Part shown: positions 44,870 to 55,078 of the stretch, piece after piece
How the letters are laid out: the number at the start of each line of letters is the position of its first letter
How positions within the stretch are numbered: position 1 is the stretch's first letter
Translations under genes and position numbers: made by a program
Source: Accumulibacter sp.
GTDB taxonomy: Bacteria > Pseudomonadota > Gammaproteobacteria > Burkholderiales > Rhodocyclaceae
Direction of reading: 5' to 3'
Length of the DNA stretch: 64,000 bases
Assembly: GCA_024235715.1 (NCBI GenBank)
Contig: JACKLW010000005.1
Location: 372,001 to 436,000 of the forward strand
The notes under the pieces: model-generated
Told to the model about the DNA's origin: nothing
The model's input: only the letters and a program-made list of their open reading frames with translations
The model's database searches: none

Positions 44870-45382
44870 TCAGGGGACCAGCTTCGCGAGGCCCGGCTTG
44901 CCGCCCTTCGGCCGCGCCGGCCGAAAGGCGGTGGCGTTGCGGGCGACGATCTCCCGAAACCGGTCGTCGCTCAGATCGCCTTCCAGCCGCGTGCGCAGTC
45001 TTTCGAAGTTGGCCATCTGGTAGCCGCGCTGGTTGAGGTAGGCAAGGATGGCCCTGACATGAGGGCCATCTGGTTCGTCGGCGGGCAAGGCGGCGTCCAC
45101 CGCGTGCGCCGGCTCGCCGGAATCATCACCGATCTCGACCCCGCGCATGCGCGCAACCAGCGACTCCCACGGCAAGGCGCCGGGAACCGAGAAATCGAGG
45201 TGCTGGATGGCCTGCAGCCGCGGATGCATCACGCACTCGGTGAGCTTCATCGGGATGACGGTCTTGCCATTGCCGAGCGCATACGCCCACTCGTAGGTCA
45301 CGTACGAGGACTCGGCCGAGTTGGCACCGAGGGCGACCAGGACGGCAGAGCAGTCGGCGACAGGCGTGCCAGGCCGCGCCAT
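44870..45382 (-). pseudogene. truncated TIR-domain protein remnant behind ureG
   Basis: A 170-codon frame. Residues 10-60 match the second half of a TIR domain: ADCSAVLVALGANSAESSY, then YEWAYALGNGKTVIPMKL with the Glu (about 31) at the position of the catalytic glutamate of TIR NADases. The first half of the domain (strands A-B and the usual SYAR/DxxWA parts) is missing. Upstream sequence belongs to ureG, whose stop is only 30 bases away. The C-terminal 90 residues are not assigned. It looks like a gene fragment left at the operon end; a functional short protein is less likely. Confidence 0.6.
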
Positions 45383-45412
45383 GCGGCTGAAAAGCGTCCC
45401 TTTTCCTTGCCT

Positions 45413-46054
45413 CTACGCAGCCTCGCCCAGCAGGCCCCGCGACTCGACAAAGGCAATGATCGCCGCCAGCCCCTCGCCGGTCTTCATGTTGCTGAAGACG
45501 AACGGCCGCTCGCCGCGCATGCGCCGGCTGTCGCTGTCCATCACTTCCAGCGACGCGCCGACCAGCGGCGCCAGATCGGTCTTGTTGATCACCAGCAGGT
45601 CGGACTTGGTGATCCCCGGGCCGCCCTTGCGCGGAATCTTCTCGCCGGCGGCGACGTCGATCACGTAGATCGTCAGGTCGGAAAGTTCGGGGCTGAAGGT
45701 CGCCGCCAGATTGTCGCCGCCGGACTCGACGAGGACGATCTCGATATCCGGGAACGCCGTCGTCAGACGGGCGACGGCTTCGAGATTGATCGACGCGTCC
45801 TCGCGAATCGCGGTATGCGGACAGCCGCCGGTTTCGACGCCGAGGATGCGCGCCTGCGGCAGCGCCGCATGCTGGACCAGGAACTTTGCGTCTTCGGCAG
45901 TGTAGATATCGTTGGTCACCACGCCGAGGCTGTATTTGTCGCGCAGCGCCAGGCACAGTGCCAGGGTGAGCGCGGTCTTGCCGGAGCCGACCGGGCCACC
46001 GATGCCGATGCGCAGGGCGGGACGTTTGCGCATCCTGGATTGATCTTCGTTCAT
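45413..46054 (-). CDS. ureG: urease accessory GTPase UreG
   Basis: A 213-aa GTPase. It has the P-loop [12 protein letters not shown] near residues 20-31, [32 protein letters not shown] (the Cys-Pro-His nickel site), and NKTDL for guanine. It delivers nickel to the urease active site together with UreF, UreD and UreE. ATG 46054 overlaps the ureF stop by four bases; the longer frame to 46270 lies in ureF. It ends the urease operon. Confidence 0.97.
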   Translation of the reverse strand: MNEDQSRMRKRPALRIGIGGPVGSGKTALTLALCLALRDKYSLGVVTNDIYTAEDAKFLVQHAALPQARILGVETGGCPHTAIREDASINLEAVARLTTAFPDIEIVLVESGGDNLAATFSPELSDLTIYVIDVAAGEKIPRKGGPGITKSDLLVINKTDLAPLVGASLEVMDSDSRRMRGERPFVFSNMKTGEGLAAIIAFVESRGLLGEAA

Positions 46055-46722
46055 GATCGGAACAGTCTCGAATATTGGGTTTCGTGGTTGCTGGAGGCCA
46101 GCGCCAGCCCGGGGGCGAAGTTGCTCCAGTGTTCTTCCGGCAAGGCCAGCGCCTGCTGCACGACGCCCGGCACCCGGCCGCCCAGAAACAAGAGCATGCG
46201 TTGGCCGGCGGCCTGCCCGAGCGGCACTGCCTTCAATGCGGCCATCACCTGGTTTTCGCACCATGCCCACAGGTACGCGGTCAGCGAATCCACCACCGGG
46301 ATCTTCCAGACGTCGGCGGCCAGCGCCCAGCCGACCGGAAAGCCTACTTCCGGCAGCGCGTCGAAAGCGGGCGGCACCGCGAAGTCATCCAGCTCGTGCA
46401 GCAGGCGGCGCAGCGAATAGCCCATCTGCAACGTCTCGGCGCGCAGTTCGGACGACTCGCGGCTGGCCAGGAACTCGCTGTTGAGGCGCCCGACTTCAGC
46501 ATGCTCGGCAGCCGTCCAGGCCACTTGAAGGTGAGCGACAAGCGGTGCTTCGAAACGGCCGAGTCCTTCCTCGAGCAGACCGGCGATCCAGACTTGCGCG
46601 CTCGCCGCGTCGTGCACCAGACCGCTTTCGACCGCCCACTCGAGACCCTGCGAATAGGTATAGGCGCCGACGGGCAGCGCCGGGCTGGCCAGCTGCAGCA
46701 GGCGAGGCAGCGCGAAGTTCAC
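46051..46722 (-). CDS. ureF: urease accessory protein UreF
   Basis: A 223-aa all-helical protein with [27 protein letters not shown] at the start, the recognised UreF opening, and a [12 protein letters not shown]-type centre. It bridges UreG and UreD on apo-urease and gates GTP hydrolysis. Start is GTG 46722, overlapping the ureE stop by four bases (GTGA). Confidence 0.95.
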   Translation of the reverse strand: MNFALPRLLQLASPALPVGAYTYSQGLEWAVESGLVHDAASAQVWIAGLLEEGLGRFEAPLVAHLQVAWTAAEHAEVGRLNSEFLASRESSELRAETLQMGYSLRRLLHELDDFAVPPAFDALPEVGFPVGWALAADVWKIPVVDSLTAYLWAWCENQVMAALKAVPLGQAAGQRMLLFLGGRVPGVVQQALALPEEHWSNFAPGLALASSNHETQYSRLFRS

Positions 46723-47282
46723 TCGTCTACCGACTTGAACTCGTGAATCCTGGCTGGTGAACGGTGCGGGCCGTGTCCGGGATGGTGAGGTTCGCCCGCT
46801 TCGGCGCCTTGCGCGTGTCGGTAGCCATGCGCGCGCGCATGCTCATCGCCGTGCGCGTGTGCATCGTAGGCACCGCCCTCGGGATCGAAGGGCGCCTCGA
46901 CGTCGCTCACCGGGCAACCGAGGCCTTCCAGCATTTCGGCCAGCACATGGTCGGGCTGGAAGCGCAGGAAGCGCTTGCCGAGCTGCACCGGCACGTGCCG
47001 GTTGCCGAGGTGGTAAGCCGCACGGCCGAGCAGCAGGGTGTCGCCGCTGCGTACTTCGAGCAGCACTTCCGGGGCCGCCTCGACCTCGATCACCAGACCG
47101 TTGCCGGTCAGCAGACGGTCGCCATCGCGCAGCACCGTGCCCGACGGCAGCACATAGCCCAGTTCCTCGCCGCTGGCCAGGGTGACCCGCTGCCGGCTCT
47201 TGCGGCGGGCGTCGTAAGGCAGTACCAGGCGATCGCTGGGCGGCGTCCGGTCATCGTCGGCAAAAGATTCGGCAAATAGCAT
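46719..47282 (-). CDS. ureE: urease accessory nickel chaperone UreE
   Basis: A 187-aa protein. The N-terminal half has RLVLPYDARRKSRQR and GEELGYVLPSGTVLRDGD. The metal-binding half has NRHVPVQLGKRFLRF. The C-terminal tail (about 150-180) is rich in His (AHAHGDEHARAHG and HHPGHGPH), storing several nickel ions. ATG 47282 is preferred; the frame beyond it lies in ureC. It lies 8 bases from the ureC stop and passes nickel to UreG. Confidence 0.95.
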   Translation of the reverse strand: MLFAESFADDDRTPPSDRLVLPYDARRKSRQRVTLASGEELGYVLPSGTVLRDGDRLLTGNGLVIEVEAAPEVLLEVRSGDTLLLGRAAYHLGNRHVPVQLGKRFLRFQPDHVLAEMLEGLGCPVSDVEAPFDPEGGAYDAHAHGDEHARAHGYRHAQGAEAGEPHHPGHGPHRSPARIHEFKSVDE

Positions 47283-47289
47283 GCTTGGC

Positions 47290-49023
47290 TCAGAAGAGAA
47301 AGTAACGTTGCGCCATCGGCAGGACTTCCGCCGGCTCGCAGACCAGCAGTTCGCCATCGGCGCGCACGGCATAGGTTTCCGGGTCGACGTCGATCTTCGG
47401 CGTCGCGTCGTTGTGCACCATGTCCGACTTCTTCACCTGGCGCGTGTCGCGAACGGCAAACAGCGGCTTGCTCAGGTGCAGCGCAGCGAGTTCCGGATCC
47501 TGCAGCGCCGCCTGCGAAACGAAGGTCACGGAAGTCCGCAGCGCACCTCCGAAGGCGCCGAACATCGGCCGATAATGCACCGGTTGCGGGGTCGGAATCG
47601 AGGCGTTGGCGTCACCCATCGCCGCTGCGGCGATCATGCCGCCCTTGACGATTAGCGACGGCTTGACGCCGAAGAAGGCCGGTTTCCAGAGCACCAGGTC
47701 GGCGAGCTTGCCGACCTCGATCGAACCGACCAGGTGGCTGATGCCGTGCGTGATCGCCGGGTTGATGGTGTACTTGGCGAGATAGCGCTTGACGCGGAAA
47801 TTGTCGCTGTCGCTTGCTACCGCCTGCGCGTCGTCGGCAGCCGTCGCCGGTGCCGGCAGATGTCCGCGCTGCACCTTCATCTTGTGCGCGGTCTGCCAGG
47901 TACGGATGATCACTTCGCCGACCCGGCCCATCGCCTGCGAGTCCGAGGACATCATCGACAGCGCGCCGAGGTCGTGCAGGATGTCCTCGGCGGCGATCGT
48001 CTCACGGCGGATACGGCTCTCGGCGAAAGCGACGTCTTCGGCGATCGCCGGGTCCAGGTGGTGGCAAACCATCAGCATGTCGAGATGCTCGTCGACGGTA
48101 TTCACCGTGTACGGCCGCGTCGGGTTGGTAGACGACGGCAGGACGTTGGCCTCGGAAATCGCGCGCAGGATGTCCGGCGCGTGCCCGCCGCCGGCGCCTT
48201 CGGTATGAAAGGTATGAATCGTGCGCCCCTTGAAAGCGGCCAGCGTCGTTTCGACGAAACCGGCTTCGTTGAGCGTATCGGTGTGGATCGCCACCTGCAC
48301 GTCCATCTCGTCGGCCACCGCGAGGCAGTTGTCGATCGCCGCCGGCGTCGTTCCCCAGTCCTCGTGCAGCTTGAGCCCGATGGCGCCGGCGCGCACCTGC
48401 TCGCGCAGCGGTTCGGGCAGCGAGACATTGCCCTTGGCGTAGAAGCCGAGGTTCATCGGGAAGGCGTCGGCGGCCTCGAGCATGCGCCGGATATGCCATG
48501 GCCCCGGCGTACAGGTCGTCGCGTAGGTGCCGGTGGCCGGGCCGGTGCCGCCGCCGAGCATGGTCGTGATCCCCGACATCAGCGCTTCGTCGATCTGCTG
48601 CGGACAGATAAAATGGATATGGGCGTCGATGCCGCCGGCGGTGACGATCATCCCTTCGCCGGCGATGATCTCGGTGCCGCCGCCGATGGCGATACTCACG
48701 CCCGGCTGGATGTCGGCATTGCCGGCCTTGCCGATGGCGTTGATCCGTCCGTCCTTGATGCCGATATCGGCCTTGACGATTCCCCAGTGGTCGACGATCA
48801 GGGCGTTGGTGATCACCGTATCGGCGACCGCGGCCGCCACGTTCTGGCCCTGTCCCATGCCGTCGCGGATGACCTTGCCGCCGCCGAACTTGACCTCGTC
48901 GCCATAGACCGTGAAATCGTGCTCGACTTCTATCCACAGCTCGGTATCGGCCAGGCGCACGCGGTCGCCGACGGTCGGCCCGAACATCTCGGCGTAGGCC
49001 TGCCGGGAAATCCTGACGCTCAT
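47290..49023 (-). CDS. ureC: urease alpha subunit UreC
   Basis: A 577-aa catalytic subunit. It has the nickel-binding [14 protein letters not shown], the carbamylated lysine in GLKLHEDWG, the HTDTLNE and [15 protein letters not shown] loops, and the MVCHHLD flap with its general-acid His. It hydrolyses urea to ammonia and carbamate. The length is a little above the usual 567-572. A short Ala/Asp-rich insertion ([16 protein letters not shown]) stands before [12 protein letters not shown] at about residue 400. ATG 49023 overlaps ureB by four bases. Confidence 0.97.
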   Translation of the reverse strand: MSVRISRQAYAEMFGPTVGDRVRLADTELWIEVEHDFTVYGDEVKFGGGKVIRDGMGQGQNVAAAVADTVITNALIVDHWGIVKADIGIKDGRINAIGKAGNADIQPGVSIAIGGGTEIIAGEGMIVTAGGIDAHIHFICPQQIDEALMSGITTMLGGGTGPATGTYATTCTPGPWHIRRMLEAADAFPMNLGFYAKGNVSLPEPLREQVRAGAIGLKLHEDWGTTPAAIDNCLAVADEMDVQVAIHTDTLNEAGFVETTLAAFKGRTIHTFHTEGAGGGHAPDILRAISEANVLPSSTNPTRPYTVNTVDEHLDMLMVCHHLDPAIAEDVAFAESRIRRETIAAEDILHDLGALSMMSSDSQAMGRVGEVIIRTWQTAHKMKVQRGHLPAPATAADDAQAVASDSDNFRVKRYLAKYTINPAITHGISHLVGSIEVGKLADLVLWKPAFFGVKPSLIVKGGMIAAAAMGDANASIPTPQPVHYRPMFGAFGGALRTSVTFVSQAALQDPELAALHLSKPLFAVRDTRQVKKSDMVHNDATPKIDVDPETYAVRADGELLVCEPAEVLPMAQRYFLF

Positions 49024-49328
49024 TCCAGCCCTCCCATCACCAGGCCGTTGAAACCGTAGATGCGACGCTCGCCGGCCATCGCCACCAGTTGCACGCTGCG
49101 CGTCTGCCCCGGTTCGAAGCGCACCGCCGTACCCGCGGCGATATCGAGCCGGAAGCCACGCGCAGCCACACGATCGAAAGCCAGCGCGGTGTTGCTTTCG
49201 GCGAAGTGGAAATGCGAACCGACCTGAATCGGGCGGTCGCCGGTATTGGCGACGGTCAGCTGCACCGTCTGACGGCCGGCGTTGAGTTCGATCTCGCCGG
49301 GTTCGACCTGCATTTCTCCTGGAATCAT
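49020..49328 (-). CDS. ureB: urease beta subunit UreB
   Basis: A 102-aa structural subunit: [16 protein letters not shown] at the start, [15 protein letters not shown] and [25 protein letters not shown]. It packs against UreA and UreC in the trimer of heterotrimers. Separate UreA and UreB genes are the usual bacterial arrangement. ATG 49328 is 9 bases from the ureA stop. Confidence 0.97.
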   Translation of the reverse strand: MIPGEMQVEPGEIELNAGRQTVQLTVANTGDRPIQVGSHFHFAESNTALAFDRVAARGFRLDIAAGTAVRFEPGQTRSVQLVAMAGERRIYGFNGLVMGGLE

Positions 49329-49337
49329 GGCCCCTCC

Positions 49338-49640
49338 TCAGATGATCGGGTGGTGAACGGTGACCAGCTTGGTGCCGTCCGGGAAGGTCGCTTCGACCTG
49401 GATGTCGTGGATCATTTCCGGCACGCCATCCATCACCTCGTCACGCGTCAGGATCGTCGTGCCAAAACTCATCAGCTCGGCGACCGTGCGTCCGTCGCGC
49501 GCGCCTTCGATGATCGCCGCGCTGATCAGCGCCACCGCCTCCGGGTAATTGAGCTTGACCCCGCGCGCCTTGCGCCTTTCGGCGAGCAGCGCGGCGGCAA
49601 ACAGGAGCAGCTTGTCTTTTTCTCTCGGCGTCAGTTCCAT
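49338..49640 (-). CDS. ureA: urease gamma subunit UreA
   Basis: A 100-aa subunit of standard length: [26 protein letters not shown]-type start, [21 protein letters not shown], and VTVHHPI at the end. It closes the enzyme heterotrimer. It lies between ureD (56 bases) and ureB. A Shine-Dalgarno (GGAAG) precedes the ATG. Confidence 0.97.
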   Translation of the reverse strand: MELTPREKDKLLLFAAALLAERRKARGVKLNYPEAVALISAAIIEGARDGRTVAELMSFGTTILTRDEVMDGVPEMIHDIQVEATFPDGTKLVTVHHPII

Positions 49641-49696
49641 AAGGCTTCCTCAGGCTTCCTGAACCAGGCGGGCTCAGTCACTCTTCACTCGGGCGT

Positions 49697-50593
49697 TCAG
49701 GTACTCCAAATGCGTGGCGGCACGGCCGGCCTGGCGAGCGCCGCCGGGCGCAACAGTTTCCAGACCGAGGCCAGCCAGGCGCGCGCCGCCTCGCCATCCG
49801 GCGCCAGGCAACGCGCGACCAGCAGTTCCGGCAGCGCGGTCACGCCGGTCAGCACGCCAGCGGCGGCCGGCGCGGCACGGCAGGCGTCGAGCCAGTCGCG
49901 TTCGACAGCCCTGCCGGCAAGCAGCAGGGTCGCAGTGACCGGCCGCCCGGCGAGCCCCGCGGCAGCGTCGAGCCACGACGAACCACCGCGCAAGCAGCCA
50001 CGTTCCAGCCACAGCGGTCGTCCCAGCCGCTCGATGCGCGTCGCCAGCTCCAGCCGGCCACGGCTGAAACGTTCGCCGCCGGCCGTTCGTCCGAGGCAGA
50101 GAATCTCCCAGCCGCAGAACGCGGCGCCGGCGGCCAGTTCGATGCGCGTCTGCATCTGCGCTTCGGCGCCATCGAAGACGATGCTCTCCTGCGGCAGCCA
50201 CTCGACCACTGCATCCTCGCCGACACGCACGTGCAGCGACTGCCGCGCCTGTCGACCGCCCGAACGATACCACTTGCCGGCACCCGGCGTGGTCAATAGC
50301 GCGTGAGTGCCCGACCCGGCGCCGACCCAAATATCGAGGCTGTCACCACCGGCGATGCCGCCCGGCGGGTGCAACAGCAGCACCTGACAGACCTGCGGCC
50401 CTTCCGGGTAGAGCGCCCTCTGCACCCGCAACGGCCCGAAATGCTCGCGCTGCACCAGCGCGCTGGTTTCGCCGCGGCGCTCGAAACCGAGCACCAGCCG
50501 CGCCTGCCAGCCCGGCCGTGCCGCTTCCTCGAGTGCCTGCCGGCTTTGCCGCGTTGCTTCAGGCAGCCGCTGCCCCTCGTTACCAGCGATCAA
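49697..50593 (-). CDS. ureD: urease accessory protein UreD
   Basis: A 298-aa protein. It has LLHPPGGIAGGDSL (the signature), LLTTPGAGKWYRS, WLPQESIVFDGA and FCGWEILCLGR. It binds apo-urease and guides nickel through a tunnel from UreG. Start appears to be TTG 50593, overlapping the urtE stop (TTGA) so that transport and urease genes are coupled. An internal GTG is possible. Confidence 0.94.
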   Translation of the reverse strand: MIAGNEGQRLPEATRQSRQALEEAARPGWQARLVLGFERRGETSALVQREHFGPLRVQRALYPEGPQVCQVLLLHPPGGIAGGDSLDIWVGAGSGTHALLTTPGAGKWYRSGGRQARQSLHVRVGEDAVVEWLPQESIVFDGAEAQMQTRIELAAGAAFCGWEILCLGRTAGGERFSRGRLELATRIERLGRPLWLERGCLRGGSSWLDAAAGLAGRPVTATLLLAGRAVERDWLDACRAAPAAAGVLTGVTALPELLVARCLAPDGEAARAWLASVWKLLRPAALARPAVPPRIWST

Positions 50594-51282
50594 ACGGCAA
50601 GGGCTGCGAGAACCCCGTCTTTTTCCATGTCTTCGCCTCGTCCGCGCATGATTATCTCGCCACGTTCCATCACCAGATACTGATCGGCAAGCGAACGCGC
50701 GAAATCATAGTACTGTTCGACGAGCAGGATGGCCATTTCGCCGCTTTGCGCCAGCGCCCGGATGGCACGCTCGATGTCCTTGATGATCGACGGCTGGATG
50801 CCTTCGGTCGGCTCGTCGAGGATCAGCAGCTTCGGGCCCATGGCCAGCGCCCGGCCGATCGCCAGCTGCTGCTGCTGGCCACCGGAAAGGTCGCCGCCGC
50901 GCCGGCGCAACATCTGCCGCAGCACCGGGAACATCTCGAAGATGCGTTCGGGAATCGGCGTGCTGCCCGGACAACTGGCAAGACCCATCAGCAGGTTCTC
51001 GTGCACCGTCAGGCGCGGGAAGATCTCGCGCCCCTGCGGCACATAGCCGATGCCGGCCCTGACGCGCTGGTGCGACGCGCTGCGGCTCAGGTCGCGGCCG
51101 GCGAATTCGATGCTGCCGCCCCGGGTCGGCACCATGCCCATCAGCGACTTGAGCAGCGTCGACTTGCCGACGCCGTTGCGACCGAGCACCGCCGTCACCT
51201 TGCCGGCCTCGGCGGTGAAGCTGAGGTCGCGCAGGATGTGGCTACCGCCGTAGAACTGGTTGAGGTTTGTTACGTTCAGCAT
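50590..51282 (-). CDS. urtE: urea ABC transporter ATPase UrtE
   Basis: A 230-aa ABC ATPase of the LivF type. It has Walker A GRNGVGKST, Q-loop VPQGREIFPRLTV, signature LSGGQQQQLAIGRAL and Walker B LLILDEPTEGIQPS. ATG 51282 (MLNVTNLNQFYGG) is the family start. An upstream ATG at 51318 adds only a short Met/Lys/Ala stretch. It pairs with UrtD to drive urea uptake. Confidence 0.95.
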   Translation of the reverse strand: MLNVTNLNQFYGGSHILRDLSFTAEAGKVTAVLGRNGVGKSTLLKSLMGMVPTRGGSIEFAGRDLSRSASHQRVRAGIGYVPQGREIFPRLTVHENLLMGLASCPGSTPIPERIFEMFPVLRQMLRRRGGDLSGGQQQQLAIGRALAMGPKLLILDEPTEGIQPSIIKDIERAIRALAQSGEMAILLVEQYYDFARSLADQYLVMERGEIIMRGRGEDMEKDGVLAALAV

Positions 51283-51324
51283 TGAATTCATCGCCTTCAT
51301 CGCCTTCGTCGTACTCATCGAATC

Positions 51325-52161
51325 TCAGCGCCCCAGGTAGACTTCAATGACCCGCGCATCGGCCTGCACTTCCTCGAGCGCGCCTTCGGCGAGGACGCTG
51401 CCTTCGTGCAGCACGGTGACCTTGCCGCCGAGCTGCTTGACGAAAGCCATGTCGTGCTCGACGACGACCAGGGAATGCTTGCCGGCCAGTGACAGGAAAA
51501 GCTCGCCGGTGCGCTCGGTTTCTTCGTCGGTCATGCCGGCGACCGGTTCGTCGAGCAGCAGCAGCCTCGGTTCCTGCATCAGCAGCATGCCGATCTCCAG
51601 CCACTGTTTCTGGCCGTGCGAAAGCAGGCCGGCGAGGCGGTCGGCGTGCGTGGCGAGGCGGATCGTCTGCAGCGTCTCGGCGATGCGGTCGCCGGCCGCC
51701 GAATCGAGCTGCGCGAACAGGCTGCGCCAGACGCCCTTGTCGGTCTTCATCGCCAGCTCGAGATTCTCGAAGACCGTGTGGTTCTCGAAGATCGTCGGCT
51801 TCTGGAACTTGCGGCCGATCCCGAGGTGCGCGATCTCGGGTTCGGAGAGGCGCGTCAGGTCGAGCGTCTGGCCGAAGAAGGCGCTGCCCTCGTCAGGTCG
51901 GGTCTTGCCGGTGATGACGTCCATCATCGTCGTCTTGCCGGCACCGTTGGGCCCGATGATGCAGCGCAGCTCGCCGGCGTCGATCGCCAGCGACAGCTTG
52001 TTGAGCGCGCGAAAACCGTCGAAGCTGACCGTGATCTCGTCAAGATAGAGGACGACCTTGTGCGACAGGTCGAGCTGACCGGGCTTGAACATATGCCCAA
52101 GCTCGGCGGTGCCGGTGTCCCAGTCGGGATTGTCGGTGACCAGCAGGTCGGCGGTATTCAT
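51325..52161 (-). CDS. urtD: urea ABC transporter ATPase UrtD
   Basis: A 278-aa ABC ATPase of the LivG type. It has Walker A GPNGAGKTT, HLGIGRKFQKPTIFENHTV (Q-loop), signature LLSHGQKQWLEIGMLL and Walker B LLLLDEPVAGMT. The UrtD-specific N-terminal extension (about 35 residues before the ATPase core) is present. ATG 52161 overlaps the urtC stop by four bases. A much longer open frame to 54021 is not real. Confidence 0.95.
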   Translation of the reverse strand: MNTADLLVTDNPDWDTGTAELGHMFKPGQLDLSHKVVLYLDEITVSFDGFRALNKLSLAIDAGELRCIIGPNGAGKTTMMDVITGKTRPDEGSAFFGQTLDLTRLSEPEIAHLGIGRKFQKPTIFENHTVFENLELAMKTDKGVWRSLFAQLDSAAGDRIAETLQTIRLATHADRLAGLLSHGQKQWLEIGMLLMQEPRLLLLDEPVAGMTDEETERTGELFLSLAGKHSLVVVEHDMAFVKQLGGKVTVLHEGSVLAEGALEEVQADARVIEVYLGR

Positions 52162-53360
52162 GCGCGTGCTCCTTTCGCCACCGGGGCCACCGGGGCCACC
52201 GGGGCCACCGCGGCCACCGCCGCGGTTGGCTCGGCCGCGGCTTCGCCACGGCTGCCCGTCCCGGCGCGCAGCCGCCGGTAGAGGCCGACGACGCCCTGTG
52301 GCAGCCACAGCGTCGAGACGATGAACAGCGTACCGAGGAAGAACAGCCAGTACTCGGGAAAACTGACCGTGAACCAGCTCTTGGCGAGGTTGACGATGAA
52401 GGCGCCGATGACCGCGCCGATCAGCGTGCCGCGCCCGCCGACTGCGACCCAGATGGCGATTTCTATGGAGTTGGCGACGGCCATTTCGGAGGGATTGATG
52501 ATGCCCACCTGCGGCACGTAGAGCGCGCCGGCGATGGCGCACAGCATCGCCGACAAGGTCCACACGAAGAGCTTGTACCACAGCGGGTTGTAACCGATGA
52601 ACATGACGCGCGATTCGGCATCGCGAATCGCCGTCAGGATTCGGCCGAACTTGCTGGTCACCAGGTAGCGTGCCAGCAGCAGCGTGCCGATCAGCGCCAG
52701 CGCCGACAGGCCGAAGAGCACCACCCGCGTTTCCGGGGCGGTGATCGAATAGCCGAGGATGCGCTTGAAGTCGGTGAAGCCGTTGTTGCCGCCGAAACCG
52801 GTCTCGTTGCGAAAGAACAGCAGCATCGCCGCGTAGGTCAGCGCCTGGGTGATGATCGAGAAATAGACGCCCTTGATGCGTGAGCGGAAAGCGAAGAAGC
52901 CGAAGACGAAGGCGATCAGCGCCGGCACGATCAGCACCAGCAATACCGCCCACAGGAAGTGCTCGCTGCCGGTCCAGAACCACGGCAGTTCCTTCCAGTC
53001 GAGAAAGACCATGAAGTCCGGCAGGTCGCTCTGATAGCTGCCGTCGCGACCGATCTCGCGCATCAGGTACATCCCGAAGGTATAGCCGCCAAGGGCGAAG
53101 AAAAGGCCGTGGCCGAGCGAGAGAATGCCGCCGTAACCCCAGATCAGGTCCATCGCCACGGCGATGATCGCGTAGCAGAGGATCTTGCCGGTCAGGGTGA
53201 TGAAGTAGGTCGACAGGTGCAGCGGATTCGCGGGCGGCAGCAGCAGGTGCATGACCGGCACGGCGACCAGCGCGAAGGCGGCGAACAGCCCGACCAGCAG
53301 CCAGCTGCGCGCGTCGAGGCTGCGCCCGAGGCGAACGATGAAGGGTGTGCGCGCAGGCAA
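52158..53360 (-). CDS. urtC: urea ABC transporter permease UrtC
   Basis: A 400-aa LivM-type permease with about 9-10 membrane segments. It has IWGYGGILSLGHGLFFALGGY near residue 75 and RDAESRVMFIGYNP in the coupling loop. Start is TTG 53360 with a GAGG ribosome site. The C-terminal tail carries an Ala-Pro-Val repeat encoded by tandem 9-bp units and a short Ala-rich stretch, longer than usual. It forms the channel with UrtB. Confidence 0.94.
   Translation of the reverse strand: MPARTPFIVRLGRSLDARSWLLVGLFAAFALVAVPVMHLLLPPANPLHLSTYFITLTGKILCYAIIAVAMDLIWGYGGILSLGHGLFFALGGYTFGMYLMREIGRDGSYQSDLPDFMVFLDWKELPWFWTGSEHFLWAVLLVLIVPALIAFVFGFFAFRSRIKGVYFSIITQALTYAAMLLFFRNETGFGGNNGFTDFKRILGYSITAPETRVVLFGLSALALIGTLLLARYLVTSKFGRILTAIRDAESRVMFIGYNPLWYKLFVWTLSAMLCAIAGALYVPQVGIINPSEMAVANSIEIAIWVAVGGRGTLIGAVIGAFIVNLAKSWFTVSFPEYWLFFLGTLFIVSTLWLPQGVVGLYRRLRAGTGSRGEAAAEPTAAVAAVAPVAPVAPVAKGARA
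52177..52221 (-). repeat. 9-bp tandem repeat in the 3-prime end of urtC
   Basis: Five gccaccggg-type units in the plus-strand reading (the last two varied to gccaccgcg and gccaccgcc). They encode the Ala-Pro-Val repeat of the UrtC tail. This is a slippage-prone site likely to vary in copy number. Confidence 0.7.
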
Positions 53361-53402
53361 GGAACCTCATGGACGCTCCGGTCACAAGGTCACGAGTCGC
53401 CG

Positions 53403-55000
53403 TCACGACTCGACGAAGCGGCCCTTGAGGGCAAACAGCCCCTGCGGACGCTTCTGAATGAAGATGATGATGATCACCAGGACGGCGATCTTGGCCACCA
53501 CCGCGCCGGTCCAGCCTTCGAGGAACTTGGTCAGCACGCCGAGGCCGAGGGCCGCCCAGACCGCGCCGGCAAGCTGTCCGACGCCGCCGAGAACGACGAC
53601 CATGAACGAATCGACGATATAGCCCTGCCCCATGTCCGGGCCGACGTTGGCGATCTGCGACAGCGCCACGCCACCGAGCCCGGCGATGCCGGCGCCGAGA
53701 CCGAAAGCCATGGTGTCGATGCGCCCGGTGGGCACGCCGACGCAGCCGGCCATCGGTCGATTCTGGGTCACCGCGCGGACGAACATGCCCATCCGCGAAA
53801 GATTGAGGATCGACCACATGGCGGCCAGCACGGCGACCGAAAAGCCGATGATGATGATCCGGTTCCACGGCAGCAGCAGATTCGGCATCACCTCGATCGC
53901 GCCGGCCATCCACACCGGATTGGCAACCTCGACGTTCTGGGCGCCGAAGACGGTACGTGCAACCTGGATCAGGAACAGCGATATCCCCAGGTGGCGAGCA
54001 GGGTTTCCAGTGGCCGGCCATAGAGGTGACGGATGACGATGCGCTCCATCAGCACGCCGACCAGCGCCGCGCTGAGAAAGCCGACCGGAATCGCCGCCAG
54101 CAGATACCAGTCGAGGTAATTCGGGAGATAGGCTTCGAAGACGCCCTGCATCGCCCAGGCCGAGTAGGCACCGACCATCAGCAGCTCGCCGTGCGCCATG
54201 TTGATCACCCCATCACCCCGTAGGTGATGGCCAGGCCCAGCGCCGCCAGCAGCAGGATCGATGCCAGCGAAACGCCTGTAAATGCGCGCCCGACGTTCTC
54301 GGCCAAGGCCAGGCGCTTCTCGATCGCCCGGATCGACGTGCCGGCGGCAGCGCGCACCGCGCTGTCGGGCTCGGCCCACGCATCGCCGCGTTTCTCGGTC
54401 AGCGGCTGCAGGAGCTGACGAATGTTGGGATCGCTGCTGTCGCCAAGCACGCGGACGGCATTGAGACGGATGGCAGCGTCGTCCGAACCGAGACTGCCCT
54501 GTGCGTGCGCCAGCTGCAGGCGCGCCCCTGATCTCCGGATCCGTCTCGGACGCCAGCGCCTTTTCAAGCAGGGGCAGCAGTTCCGCGTCGGTTCCCGACG
54601 CCAGTTCCTGCGCGGCCACCCAGCGCACCTCGCGGTCGGTAGAAAAGAGGCGCAGCGAAGCCAGTGTCGAAGCCAGTTCGCGACGCAAGCGGTTGTTGAT
54701 CCCTATCGACCCGGTCAACTCGGGTGCCGGCGTGATCTCGGTATTGGTCGCGGCGTCGATGATGCGCTCGCCGTCGACGATCACCACGCGTTCGCCAGCC
54801 AGCGCCAGCGAGCCGTTGGCCATCGCCTTGAGCACCGGCAGCGCCTCGCGCTGCGCGCCGTCGGCCAGGGCCGTGATGGCCGCGATCTTGGCGTCGTTGC
54901 CGTCGGACGCCAGCGGCCCGAGCAGCGCCGGGTCGATCGCCGCGCGCGCGCACGAAATGCTCAACAGCCAGCCGAAAACGATCAATCCAATGGTACGCAT
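53403..55000 (-). pseudogene. urtB: urea ABC transporter permease UrtB, frame broken at three C4 tracts
   Basis: The gene reads as three displaced pieces: a signal peptide and helical N-terminal domain (55000 to about 54525), its second half (about 54525-54208), and the LivH permease region (VINMAHGELLMVGAYSAWAMQGV onward), itself broken once more near 53985. Each break is at a run of four C on the plus strand (54525-54528, 54208-54211, 53985-53988). Removing one base from the first and adding one to each of the others restores a frame of 532 aa, the usual UrtB length. ATG 55000 has a GGAG site. The cause is sequence error or decay; all other urt genes are intact. Confidence 0.85.
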
Positions 55001-55078
55001 GCTTTCTCCACGATCGGCAACGGGCGGCTTCAACACGCGCGCCGCCCGTTCCTCAACTACGCATACAGCGAACGGCGC

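Noticed and set aside
52162-54021. An N-terminal extension of urtD to 898 codons
   Set aside because: The extension lies antiparallel to nothing but overlaps urtC and urtB on the same strand out of phase; the UrtD family start is at 52161 with an ATGA overlap.
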